From Bacteroidia bacterium (GTDB taxonomy: Bacteria > Bacteroidota > Bacteroidia > Flavobacteriales > Flavobacteriaceae), in the NCBI GenBank assembly GCA_030432635.1, contig JAUIMB010000021.1, forward strand, positions 1-40,506: a stretch of 40,506 bases of DNA, written 5' to 3'. Position numbers and translations under genes: made by a program. Below, piece after piece: positions 1 through 7,715 of this stretch. Numbering within the stretch: the first letter of the stretch is position 1; every line of letters starts with the position of its first letter. The notes beneath the pieces are model-generated. The model was not told the DNA's origin, did no database searches, and saw only the letters and a program-made list of their open reading frames with translations.

Positions 1-157
1 TGGCAGACGGCCACCTTCAACAATGATACCTGTCAGTGGGACGTCACAGGCGACCAACCATTGGAGCCAGAGACAGCCTGTTACGAAACGGCCATATTCA
101 ATATGCAAACCTGTCAATGGGATGTTACTGGCGATCAGCCAGAAGAGCCGGAAACGG
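1..157 (+). repeat. Higher-order repeat copy A (partner at 244-400)
   Basis: Bases 1-157 match bases 244-400 with 7 mismatches, at an offset of 243 bases, which is exactly three 81-base units. Five of the seven differences are synonymous. This indicates a recent three-unit duplication or gene conversion within the array. Copy A probably extends left of the window. Confidence 0.9.
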
Positions 158-2415
158 ACTGCTATGAGACCGCAACGTTCAATACACAGACCTGTGAATG
201 GGACATTACAGGCGGACAGGATCCAGAACCCGTGACCGAGTGCTGGCAGACGGCCACCTTCAACAATGATACCTGTCAGTGGGACGTCACAGGCGACCAA
301 CCGTTGGAGCCAGAGACAGCCTGTTATGAAACGGCCATATTCAATACGCAAACCTGCCAGTGGGATGTTACTGGCGAGCAGCCAGAGGAGCCGGAAACGG
401 GATGTTCTGAATATGCAACTTTCAATCCTCAAACATGTCAGTGGGAAATAATTGGAGGGCAGCCTGAACAACCTGAGATAGAATGTTATGAGACAGCGAC
501 ATTTAATGAGCAAACATGTGAATGGGAAGTTTCTGGAGATATGCCTTTAAAACCTGAACTTAAGTGTTTTGAGGTAGCAACATTTATTAAAGAAAATTGT
601 GAATGGGTGGTTACAGGAGAGCAACCATTAGAGCCAGAAACAGCATGTTATGAGATCGCAACATTCAACCAGCAGACCTGTGAATGGGATATTATTGGAG
701 AGTTGCCATTAGAACCAGTGTTAGCTTGCTATGAGACAGCGACATTCAATAATCAAACTTGTGCGTGGGATGTGACAGGTGAACAGCCAGATGAACCGGT
801 TTTAGCTTGTTACGAAACAGCAACCTTCAATGGGCAAACCTGTGAATGGGACGTTGAAGGAGATAAGCCATTGCAACCAGAATTAGCGTGTTACGAGATA
901 GTAACGTTCAATGAGCAAACTTGTCAATGGGACATCTCAGGAATGCAGCCACTAGAACCTGAAACAGCTTGTTATGAGACAGCGACTTTTAATAATGATA
1001 CTTGTCAATGGGATGTTGTAGGTGAAATGCCTGAACAACCAGTAATTACTTGTTATGAGACCGCAACATTTGATGATATAGTTTGTGAGTGGAAAGTTAC
1101 GGGAAGGAAACCGTTACAACCAGTTATAGAATGTTATGAAACTGCGACATTCAATGAGCAGACCTGTGAATGGGACATTGCTGGTGAACAACCGACAGCA
1201 CCTGAAGTTGCATGTTATGAGACAGCGACCTTTAACAAAGTGACCTGTCAATGGGATGTAATAGGAGAACAACCATTGCAACCTGAATTAGCGTGTTACG
1301 AGATAGCAACCTTCAACGAGCAGACTTGCCAATGGGACGTTACGGGAGAGCTACCATTAGAACCAGAGACAGCTTGTTACGAAAGTACATTTTTTAATGG
1401 TGCGATTTGCGAATGGGAAATTTCTGGAGTGAAACCTGAAAAGCCTGAGCTTAAATGCAATGAGACAGCCACATTTAGTGAGGAGACTTGTTCTTGGGAT
1501 GTTTCTGAGACAGCTCAACCTTACGCAGGTGAAGATGCGGATTTATCAGTTTGTGCTGGTTCAGATCCAAGTGAAGACCAACTATTTGCTGCCTTAGGAG
1601 GTGAACCAGACGAAGGTGGAATATGGAGTGGTCCTATTAACGGTGTATATACATATACAGTTTCAGGAAACGGTAATTGTCCTGAAGACTATGCTACAGT
1701 TAAAGTCTATGAATATCCAGAAACTCAAGACGTTGTAGAGGAAGTTACTATATGTGGTGAAGATGGATCCTATCTTTGGGATTTTGATGGGAATGTATAT
1801 ACAGACAAGGATTCTCCAGTTACAGCAAAAGCTTATGATGAGAACGGATGTTCTTATAGCGTTACCTTGATAATTTCAACTCTGTCTACTGAAGGTTTTG
1901 GACATCAGTCAATGACAGCATGTGAAAAAGATGACCCAATACTATTGTCTGGAGGTACGCCTGAAGGTGGTGTTTATTCTGGATATGGTGTGGTCGATAA
2001 TTATGATGGAACTTATAGTATCGATCCTATGGAAATGGAACCAGGAGTATATGGAATCATCTACACAGTAGGAGAAGGAACTGAATGTGAGATGGCTTTA
2101 AAGTTCAAATTTGAAGTGTATCCTTGTGATGAAGAAGTACTAGAAAAACCTAGTTTCCAGGCATATCCTGTGCCTTATGAAAAGGATTTGAATATTGATA
2201 TGACGTTTGATTATAAGACTGACGTTTCAATTCAAGTCATGGACATTCGCGGAGTGATTTTGGAAGAAGTCTACATCAAGAATTTCAACAAAAATTCCGA
2301 TAACATCACAAAGGTTGATCTCTCTGATGCTAATGACCAGATATTGTTCATTAAGGTGTCTACTAACAGAGGAAGCCTTATAAAGAAAATAGTTCCATCC
2401 AATAAAAAGAATTAG
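1..2415 (+). CDS. Repeat-rich T9SS-exported surface protein (5'-truncated)
   Basis: The frame is open from base 1, so the window starts inside the gene; 804 codons are visible before the TAG stop. The first ~505 residues are 19 consecutive 27-residue units of the pattern CYETATFN-x-QTC-x-WDVTG-x-QP-x-xPE, each with a Cys at unit positions 1 and 12 and a Trp at 14. Next come about 200 residues of Cys-containing Ig/PKD-like sequence. The last ~75 residues (from YPVPYEKDL to the final IVPSNKKN) look like a type A T9SS sorting domain, which is normally removed when the protein is attached to the surface. The product is therefore probably a long, acidic, disulfide-rich extracellular adhesin or gliding-type filament. 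The N-terminal signal peptide lies outside the window. No enzymatic domain is visible. The class is confident; the ligand and role are unknown. Confidence 0.85.
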   Translation, partial: WQTATFNNDTCQWDVTGDQPLEPETACYETAIFNMQTCQWDVTGDQPEEPETDCYETATFNTQTCEWDITGGQDPEPVTECWQTATFNNDTCQWDVTGDQPLEPETACYETAIFNTQTCQWDVTGEQPEEPETGCSEYATFNPQTCQWEIIGGQPEQPEIECYETATFNEQTCEWEVSGDMPLKPELKCFEVATFIKENCEWVVTGEQPLEPETACYEIATFNQQTCEWDIIGELPLEPVLACYETATFNNQTCAWDVTGEQPDEPVLACYETATFNGQTCEWDVEGDKPLQPELACYEIVTFNEQTCQWDISGMQPLEPETACYETATFNNDTCQWDVVGEMPEQPVITCYETATFDDIVCEWKVTGRKPLQPVIECYETATFNEQTCEWDIAGEQPTAPEVACYETATFNKVTCQWDVIGEQPLQPELACYEIATFNEQTCQWDVTGELPLEPETACYESTFFNGAICEWEISGVKPEKPELKCNETATFSEETCSWDVSETAQPYAGEDADLSVCAGSDPSEDQLFAALGGEPDEGGIWSGPINGVYTYTVSGNGNCPEDYATVKVYEYPETQDVVEEVTICGEDGSYLWDFDGNVYTDKDSPVTAKAYDENGCSYSVTLIISTLSTEGFGHQSMTACEKDDPILLSGGTPEGGVYSGYGVVDNYDGTYSIDPMEMEPGVYGIIYTVGEGTECEMALKFKFEVYPCDEEVLEKPSFQAYPVPYEKDLNIDMTFDYKTDVSIQVMDIRGVILEEVYIKNFNKNSDNITKVDLSDANDQILFIKVSTNRGSLIKKIVPSNKKN
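244..400 (+). repeat. Higher-order repeat copy B (partner at 1-157)
   Basis: Second copy of the three-unit block. Similarity ends abruptly after GAAACGG, where the following unit becomes AT-rich and diverged. Confidence 0.9.
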
Positions 2416-2454
2416 TCCATTAAATTGATGTAATAGCAAACAATTATTTAAAGA

Positions 2455-2492
2455 GAAAAGTAGTTATATTTTATAACTACTTTTCGTTTTTT
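2455..2492 (+). terminator. Rho-independent terminator of the repeat protein gene
   Basis: A perfect 14-bp stem (2455-2468 with 2472-2485) closes a three-T loop and is followed by G and six T. It lies 40 bases after the stop of the upstream + strand gene. The right arm and T-tail overlap the last codons and stop of the opposing hydrolase gene (2477-3124). Confidence 0.85.
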
Positions 2493-3124
2493 ATAAGGTT
2501 TTGTATGAGAGATGTATTCATCTCATGACCACCATTGAATGGTATTATTTCTACTGAATTTCCGAATAAATTGTTCACTTTTGAAACTTCGGATAGCATT
2601 CTGTTATCATCCAAATATTCGTCTTGAGTGCCATAAATGAGCTTGGTTTGACCGTTGAAAAAAGCAAAGTCTTCAGCATTTAATTCTTTTGGGATGCCTC
2701 CAGAGTGTAACACCAATTGCGAACATTGAATTTGTCTTTTGGCAATATAGCGCATAGCCACACTCACACCTTGTGAGTAACCGAGCACAATGAGGTTTTG
2801 GATATCCACAATGTTTTCAAGATTGAAGATGGCATCAAAGTATTGCAAGACATTTTGGGTTTCAACGAATGTGTTTTCACGCGTTAACCAACTGGCACCT
2901 ACATGATTAAATTTCGATCCCAAATAATACTTGCTCTGCGCTTGAGGTGCAATGATATAGTTTTCTTCAGGATTAAGATCTTTGAAATATCTAATAAAAT
3001 AGCGGCTTAAGTAACCCATACCATGACAAACAAACCATACATGCTTTGTGTTGTCGGTATGCTTATTCAAGGTGGAATAACTATTGGTAATGGGATAGGA
3101 AATTTCCTTTTCTGAAGAATTCAT
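2477..3124 (-). CDS. Alpha/beta-hydrolase (esterase/carboxylesterase-like)
   Basis: The 215-residue protein has no signal peptide, so it is probably cytoplasmic. It shows an HGMG oxyanion-type motif at 34-37, the nucleophile elbow GYSQG at 115-119 (Ser117), and a likely Asp168 (GTQDEY) and His200 (GGHEM) completing the triad. Size and motif order fit the short phospholipase/carboxylesterase group of serine hydrolases. The substrate cannot be read from the sequence. It is divergent from a DHNA-CoA thioesterase and isochorismate synthase pair, with only 46 bases between starts, so a link to menaquinone synthesis is possible. It does not obviously look like MenH. Its 3' end overlaps the terminator hairpin of the convergent upstream gene. 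Confidence 0.8.
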   Translation of the reverse strand: MNSSEKEISYPITNSYSTLNKHTDNTKHVWFVCHGMGYLSRYFIRYFKDLNPEENYIIAPQAQSKYYLGSKFNHVGASWLTRENTFVETQNVLQYFDAIFNLENIVDIQNLIVLGYSQGVSVAMRYIAKRQIQCSQLVLHSGGIPKELNAEDFAFFNGQTKLIYGTQDEYLDDNRMLSEVSKVNNLFGNSVEIIPFNGGHEMNTSLIQNLIKNEK

Positions 3125-3128
3125 TTTG

Positions 3129-3136
3129 TATTTTTG
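3129..3136 (+). promoter_or_regulatory. Candidate -7 element for the menaquinone gene pair
   Basis: TATTTTTG matches the Bacteroidota TAnnTTTG consensus exactly and lies 34 bases before the ATG at 3171. No clear TTG -33 element is present at the usual distance, so support is moderate. Confidence 0.4.
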
Positions 3137-3170
3137 TTTCCATGTTTGACCTTAAAAATAATGGATTTTT

Positions 3171-3596
3171 ATGCAATTGTCGAAAGAAACAATTATAGCT
3201 AGAGCTAATTCAGTTTGCAAAAACACCTTAATGGAAACTTTGAGCATCGAGATTGTGGATTATGGTGAAGATTTTTTAATTGCCAAAATGCCTGTTAATT
3301 CTCGTGTTCACCAACCAGATGGTGTTTTGCATGGAGGTGCGACAGCTGCTCTCGCAGAAAGTGTTGGAAGCTTTGCGTCTCATATATTTATGGATACTGA
3401 GAAATTTTTTATTCGTGGACTTGAGATTACCGCCAATCATATAAAAAGTGTTTCTGAAGGTTATGTGTATGCTAAAGCCTCTTTTTTGCATAAAGGTAGA
3501 ACGACACAGTTGTTGGATATCAGAATAACCGATGACCATGACAATTTAATTTCAATTTGTAAGTTGTCAACCATTGCTCTTCCAAAAAAGAAATAG
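3171..3596 (+). CDS. Hotdog thioesterase, probable DHNA-CoA hydrolase (MenI-like)
   Basis: A 141-residue PaaI-type hotdog-fold protein. The conserved stretch GVLHGGATAALAESVGS (51-67) contains the HGG turn and catalytic Glu63, very like the E. coli MenI signature. The family hydrolyses 1,4-dihydroxy-2-naphthoyl-CoA to free DHNA in menaquinone synthesis. This assignment is supported by the isochorismate synthase gene starting two bases after the stop codon. Length is normal for the family. A general aromatic acyl-CoA thioesterase remains possible, but the operon partner favours the menaquinone role. Confidence 0.8.
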   Translation: MQLSKETIIARANSVCKNTLMETLSIEIVDYGEDFLIAKMPVNSRVHQPDGVLHGGATAALAESVGSFASHIFMDTEKFFIRGLEITANHIKSVSEGYVYAKASFLHKGRTTQLLDIRITDDHDNLISICKLSTIALPKKK

Positions 3597-3598
3597 AT

Positions 3599-4720
3599 AT
3601 GTTGCAAGGCGATTTTTTCGACGCGCTTACATCAAGCTATAGTTTGCAAAAACCTTTTGTAGCCTATCGTAAGCCAAAAGAGCGTTTGGTTAAATGTTTG
3701 TGTCAACAAGACTCGGAGCTATATCATATTGAGGATTTCACTGAAAGCGGATTTGTTTTTGCTCCGTTTGATTCAAATAAAAAGTCAATTTTATTCCCAT
3801 TGAAGTTTTGTGAGGTAAAGACTGTGCTATTTCCAGATACAAATGTTGAGGAAGATGTGTTTTTCAGAAAGCGAACCAATAAGATTGCGGAAAACTACAA
3901 TAAACATATAGCATTAGTTGAAAAAGGGATAAATGAAATAGCCAACGGACAGCTAAAGAAAGTTGTGCTTTCTCGAATGGAAACTGTACCAATTTCTGAG
4001 GATAATCCAATCTCTATTTTTGAATCACTTTTAGTGTCGTATCCTGAGGCCTTTGTTTATATCTGGTATCACCCAAAAGTAGGGCTTTGGCTAGGAGCAA
4101 CTCCTGAAACATTACTCAAGGTTGAAGGGCAACGTTTTAAAACAATGTCATTGGCTGGAACTCAACCTTACAAAGGGGCCTCCGAAGTTGATTGGGATCA
4201 GAAAAACCTTGAAGAGCAGTTGTGGGTTACCGATTTCATTGAGACTACTTTAAAACCTTATGTTCATAACATTCAAACGCATCAGCTTCAAACTGTTAGA
4301 GCGGGACAATTATTGCATTTAAAATCTGAGATATCGGGAAATTTTAATCCAAAAGCTTTGAATCAAATTATTGGCTACTTGCATCCTACACCAGCTGTCT
4401 GTGGTATGCCAAAGGATATCGCTAAGACTTTTATTTTGCAAAATGAAAGCTATGATCGCGAATACTATACTGGTTTTTTAGGCGAACTCAACATCAAAAC
4501 TTCTAAGTCTAGAAACAGCAATAGGCGAAATGTTGAAAATAGTGCTTATTCGAGCTTGAAGATTAAAAGCGACTTATACGTCAATTTACGTTGCATGCAA
4601 CTTAAGGCACAACAGGCCTTTATTTATGTTGGAGGAGGAATTACGAAAGATTCCGAACCGTTGGATGAATGGAATGAGACCGTTCATAAGTTACAAACCA
4701 TGTTGGGTGTGTTACGGTAA
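3599..4720 (+). CDS. menF: Isochorismate synthase (chorismate-binding enzyme)
   Basis: A 373-residue chorismate-utilising enzyme that would convert chorismate to isochorismate, the first step of menaquinone synthesis. Visible motifs are the general-base region KKVVLSR (120-126, probably Lys121), ATPETLL (167-173), HPTPAVCG (262-269), the Mg-binding Glu in FLGELN (293-298), and YVGGGI...EPLDEWNE (343-360). Residues 299-325 carry a basic Ser/Asn/Arg-rich stretch between two core strands. It lies two bases after the thioesterase stop, so the two are almost certainly one transcript. It converges on the MFS gene with six bases between stops and no visible terminator. Anthranilate or aminodeoxychorismate synthase is less likely given the partner gene. 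Confidence 0.88.
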   Translation: MLQGDFFDALTSSYSLQKPFVAYRKPKERLVKCLCQQDSELYHIEDFTESGFVFAPFDSNKKSILFPLKFCEVKTVLFPDTNVEEDVFFRKRTNKIAENYNKHIALVEKGINEIANGQLKKVVLSRMETVPISEDNPISIFESLLVSYPEAFVYIWYHPKVGLWLGATPETLLKVEGQRFKTMSLAGTQPYKGASEVDWDQKNLEEQLWVTDFIETTLKPYVHNIQTHQLQTVRAGQLLHLKSEISGNFNPKALNQIIGYLHPTPAVCGMPKDIAKTFILQNESYDREYYTGFLGELNIKTSKSRNSNRRNVENSAYSSLKIKSDLYVNLRCMQLKAQQAFIYVGGGITKDSEPLDEWNETVHKLQTMLGVLR

Positions 4721-4726
4721 AAGTAG

Positions 4727-5935
4727 TTATTCAATGAGCTTTCCATGGTGTCTTCCTTTCATATAGACAAAGACTAATAGGGATAATAATCCGAAAATAG
4801 AAAAACCAATAAATAAAGGTAATACAGAGGTTTTTACAAAGCTTCCAATATAGTTGGCGATTGGAACAGCCATGACCGTTGAAACAAATCCGTTGATAGC
4901 CGATCCTATTCCTGCAATATGACCAAGAGGTTCCATTGCCAAGGATCTCAAATTTCCAAATAGGAAACCAACAGCAAAAAACTGAAGTAAGAAGAAAAGG
5001 ACTAATATATGTACGCTTGGATTTTGACCAGTGTAAAATATAGCTACATACAATATTGAAATCAAGGCAAAAGCAACACTGGCTTTATAGGCAATGTTGA
5101 AAGCACCAAATCGCATCACAAGTTGGCTATTGGTGAAGGTTGCAAAGCCAACGGAGAAGGCAGTGCTAGCAAAGATATACGGAAACATTTCCCCAAGCTC
5201 ATATTGCTCTTGGAAAATCTGTTGGGACGTACTTAAATAGACCATAAAGGAACCTGTTATGAACCCTGAAACTAAAGTGAATGCTATGGCTTCGGGATGT
5301 CGAATGAACTCTTTGGCACCAGTGACAAATATACTAGGGGTAAATTTGATTTTATGCTCTGAAATCAAGGTTTCCGGTTGACGTTTCCAAAACCACAACA
5401 CGATTAAAAGTCCGATTATCACATTAGCATTGAAAATCGCTTTCCAATCAAAGAAATCCAAGAGTAGTTGTCCGAATGTAGGAGCGACAATAGGGACAAG
5501 AATAAAAAACATCACGATAATAGACAATGCCTTTGCCATAAAATCTCCACTATACGTGTCCCGTGTCATTGCAATGGCGATTGTTCGAGGAGAAGAAAGT
5601 CCGATACCTTGAAAAATGCGTCCTACAATCATGATCTCAAAACTTTTGGTTGTAACGCAAACAACACTAGCGATCACAAAAATTAAAAACCCAAAATAAA
5701 CCATTGGTTTACGACCAAAACTATCAGATAATGGTCCAAAAATGAGTTGCCCAAAACCCAAGCCCAAAAATATCATAGTGATTAATTTTTGGTTGTCACT
5801 TGGTTTTACCACTTGTAAAGTATGACCAATGTCAGGAAGGGCAGGTAATAAGGCATCGATGGATAGTGCAACAATAGACATCAATGATGCCATGAGTGCG
5901 ATAAACTCAAATTTGAAACTTGGTTGTTTTTGCAT
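4727..5935 (-). CDS. MFS multidrug exporter, Bcr/CflA-like (DHA1 family)
   Basis: A 402-residue membrane protein with about 12 hydrophobic segments. The loop after TM2 carries the MFS motif A, GPLSDSFGRKP (67-77). The N-terminal segment DALLPALPDIG (27-37) is typical of the Bcr/CflA drug:proton antiporters, inner-membrane exporters of antibiotics or small metabolites. Length is normal. The start at 5935 is only four bases from a strong promoter-like element, so either transcription gives an almost leaderless mRNA or translation begins at a later Met (residues 15 or 19). It stands alone on its strand, with the DUF1579 gene upstream separated by its own terminator. Confidence 0.85.
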   Translation of the reverse strand: MQKQPSFKFEFIALMASLMSIVALSIDALLPALPDIGHTLQVVKPSDNQKLITMIFLGLGFGQLIFGPLSDSFGRKPMVYFGFLIFVIASVVCVTTKSFEIMIVGRIFQGIGLSSPRTIAIAMTRDTYSGDFMAKALSIIVMFFILVPIVAPTFGQLLLDFFDWKAIFNANVIIGLLIVLWFWKRQPETLISEHKIKFTPSIFVTGAKEFIRHPEAIAFTLVSGFITGSFMVYLSTSQQIFQEQYELGEMFPYIFASTAFSVGFATFTNSQLVMRFGAFNIAYKASVAFALISILYVAIFYTGQNPSVHILVLFFLLQFFAVGFLFGNLRSLAMEPLGHIAGIGSAINGFVSTVMAVPIANYIGSFVKTSVLPLFIGFSIFGLLSLLVFVYMKGRHHGKLIE

Positions 5936-5939
5936 GGCG

Positions 5940-5968
5940 CAAATTTAAGTCAATTCTTGAGCATGCAA
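5940..5968 (-). promoter_or_regulatory. Bacteroidota-type promoter of the MFS gene
   Basis: On the minus strand TTG (5968-5966), an 18-base spacer and TAAATTTG (5947-5940) match the TTG-N18/20-TAnnTTTG promoter. The element ends only four bases before the ATG, predicting a transcript start at or very near the start codon. Confidence 0.6.
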
Positions 5969-6003
5969 TGGCATTGATCATTGAATTAAAGAATACTGGA
6001 ATC

Positions 6004-6047
6004 AAAAAAAGCTAAACCATCAGTGTTTTGAACTTCAGGTTCAGCTT
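6004..6047 (-). terminator. Rho-independent terminator of the DUF1579 gene
   Basis: On the minus strand AAGCTGAACC (6047-6038) pairs with GGTTTAGCTT (6018-6009) through nine Watson-Crick pairs and one G-U pair, across a 19-base loop. A run of T follows. The wobble pair is a mismatch on the plus strand, so the hairpin is better formed in the minus-strand RNA, as expected for the gene ending at 6074. Confidence 0.65.
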
Positions 6048-6073
6048 ATGCCTAAATCACATAACAGATAAAA

Positions 6074-6631
6074 TTATCTTGTATAAGTAATTTCCATGGT
6101 TTTTATTTCCTTACCATCCATGACCATGAACATTTCAAAAATGTGCTTGTCTTTATCCAATAAAGTCAATACTTGCTTGATGTCTAAATCCTTACCAGTC
6201 ATAGCATCAGTCATGGTGCCATTCATAGTAAGGGTTTTATTATCGTTGCTGAGCGTTCCATTCATTACTGAAATGCTGCTTGTCATGTTGTCTATCCAAG
6301 TTGAATTGAACACTTTTTTCACATTGTCAAATCCAACTAAGCCTTCACCGTTGAATTCCATGCCCATCATCATACCAGTATGGGTGGATTTTTGGAAAAG
6401 TCCATTCATTACCATCTCATTAATGGTTTTCATCTTAGATACCGATGGAGGCTGGGAAGGGTCCATCCACATTTTAACCTCTCCAACCCATTTACCGTCA
6501 AATTGGGATAGCCATTGGTGCTGTTCGCCTGGCATCATGCTCTGTTGCCATGCTTTCATTTCCTCAGGTGATTGTGAATTGCCTAAAGAGAAAACCAGAA
6601 CAGTGATTACAGAAAGTAATAATCTTTTCAT
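6074..6631 (-). CDS. Secreted/periplasmic DUF1579 protein
   Basis: 185 residues. The N-terminus MKRLLLSVITVLVFSLGNSQS is a clear signal peptide with cleavage near residue 19-20, so the protein is exported. The body has the DUF1579 pattern: a helical MKAWQQSMMPGEQHQWL segment, then a lipocalin-like beta-rich region starting at FDGKWVGEVKMW. It is rich in Met and Asn, with many TMNGT-like strands. The molecular function of DUF1579 is unknown to me. The gene is single, with a terminator downstream and a divergent DinB-like gene 97 bases away. Confidence 0.75.
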   Translation of the reverse strand: MKRLLLSVITVLVFSLGNSQSPEEMKAWQQSMMPGEQHQWLSQFDGKWVGEVKMWMDPSQPPSVSKMKTINEMVMNGLFQKSTHTGMMMGMEFNGEGLVGFDNVKKVFNSTWIDNMTSSISVMNGTLSNDNKTLTMNGTMTDAMTGKDLDIKQVLTLLDKDKHIFEMFMVMDGKEIKTMEITYTR

Positions 6632-6728
6632 TGTGTGTTTTTTAGGATTAATAGATTTAAAAATAATAAAAAAGCATAACTCTAGCGAATCATATTTAGG
6701 CTATCTTTATCTTAAATTCTGAAAAAAC

Positions 6729-7175
6729 ATGCTTACCAACTCGCTAATTAAACTATTTAAAAGGGATTTGATGACGCTAAAAGCTGAAGTCAATCATTAT
6801 GACTCTGAAGCTAATCTGTGGAAGACAGCTGAAGGGATTGCAAATTCCTCAGGGAATTTGTGCTTACATATTATTGGAAATCTAAATCATTTTATTGGAG
6901 CAACTTTGGGAAATACTGATTATCAGCGTCAACGTGATCTTGAGTTTTCTCAAAAGAATGTACCTCGAACCGAACTCCTAAAACAAGTCGATGATACGAT
7001 TGTGATTGTTGAGCAGACCTTGTCAAATTTGACAGAAGCGGATCTGCAAAAGGAGTACAAACGGAACGTGTTTGAGTACACCATGACTACCGAATATTTT
7101 TTAATCCATCTAGTGATGCATTTGACTTATCATTTAGGGCAGATTAATTACCATCGACGATTATTGGACACTTAA
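6729..7175 (+). CDS. DinB-like/DUF1572 four-helix protein
   Basis: 148 residues, no signal peptide. The histidines expected for metal binding in the DinB/YfiT superfamily are visible: His47 in CLHIIGNLNH and His131/His135 in VMHLTYHLGQ near the C-terminus. Related proteins form metal-bound four-helix bundles; some are thiol-dependent transferases, but most have no known reaction. The spacing of the last two His (HxxxH) and the C-terminal GQINYHRR are typical of the DUF1572 branch. The GNAT gene follows after three bases, so the two are co-transcribed. Family placement is fairly sure; function is not. Confidence 0.75.
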   Translation: MLTNSLIKLFKRDLMTLKAEVNHYDSEANLWKTAEGIANSSGNLCLHIIGNLNHFIGATLGNTDYQRQRDLEFSQKNVPRTELLKQVDDTIVIVEQTLSNLTEADLQKEYKRNVFEYTMTTEYFLIHLVMHLTYHLGQINYHRRLLDT

Positions 7176-7178
7176 GAT

Positions 7179-7709
7179 ATGAGAGGTTTTAGCCATTACC
7201 AAATTGAGCTATTACAGCCACAAGAATCTGAAGCCTTCTTTGGGTTGATTGACAGGAATAGATCACATCTTGAAGATTTTTTTGCAGGTACCGTTTCCAA
7301 AACCAAAACGCTTCAAGATGCCTTGGTTTATTGTGAAGATATTCAACAAAAGATCAAGAATAGAAGTTACTTTCCTTACATGGTTACCGATACAGCCACT
7401 AATAGGTTTGTAGGTTTGGTTGATGTAAAGCATATCGATTGGAACATTCCAAAAGCTGAGTTAGGCTATTTTGTGGATGAGGAGTATTCTCGCAAAGGCA
7501 TCGCTTCAAAATCTGTAGGTCTTGTAATTGATATACTGCTCGAATCTTATGGCTTTAAAAAGCTGCTATGTCGTATAGGGAGTACAAATCTGGCTAGTAG
7601 GAAAGTGGCCATAAATAATGGTTTTGTATTAGAAGGAACGATACGTAACGACTACAGAACAACAAAAGGCAAAATTGTGGACTTGGATTACTACGGACGC
7701 GTTCACTAA
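7179..7709 (+). CDS. GNAT N-acetyltransferase, RimJ/RimL-like
   Basis: 176 residues with the GNAT layout: an N-terminal acceptor region, a beta-strand ending in AELGYFVDEEYSRKGIASKS (the R/QxxGxG/A acetyl-CoA pyrophosphate loop is represented by SRKGIAS), and the C-terminal NLASRKVAINNGFVLEGTIRN segment typical of RimJ/RimL-type enzymes that acetylate N-terminal amines of proteins or small amines. The acceptor is not predictable. The gene starts three bases after the DinB-like gene and ends six bases from the convergent carboxyltransferase gene. Confidence 0.8.
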   Translation: MRGFSHYQIELLQPQESEAFFGLIDRNRSHLEDFFAGTVSKTKTLQDALVYCEDIQQKIKNRSYFPYMVTDTATNRFVGLVDVKHIDWNIPKAELGYFVDEEYSRKGIASKSVGLVIDILLESYGFKKLLCRIGSTNLASRKVAINNGFVLEGTIRNDYRTTKGKIVDLDYYGRVH

Positions 7710-7715
7710 AGAGAT

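Larger units (their letters stand above)
1..1512 (+). repeat. 19-unit in-frame tandem repeat, 81-bp period
   Basis: The first Cys codon of each unit falls on an exact 81-base grid (79, 160, ... 1456), with no insertion or deletion across about 1.5 kb. Each unit encodes 27 residues with invariant Cys-1, Cys-12 and Trp-14. The first five units (to about position 405) are GC-rich and close to identical; the rest are AT-richer and diverged. The last unit (from 1456) degenerates after its Trp. The first unit is cut by the window edge, so the real copy number may be higher. Confidence 0.95.

Noticed and set aside
23-451. Two open frames of 60-70 codons in another frame of the repeat array
   Set aside because: The repeat length is a multiple of three, so alternative frames stay open by repetition; the main frame has the T9SS end and clear protein pattern.
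1-1512. CRISPR-like array
   Set aside because: The units are contiguous 81-base coding repeats without unique spacers.
2477-3124. Assignment of the hydrolase as MenH
   Set aside because: Location fits, but motif spacing looks like short carboxylesterases, and it is on the opposite strand from the men genes.
6096-6722. 208-codon frame antisense to the DUF1579 gene
   Set aside because: The opposite strand encodes a protein with a signal peptide and a known family; the antisense product has no recognisable features.
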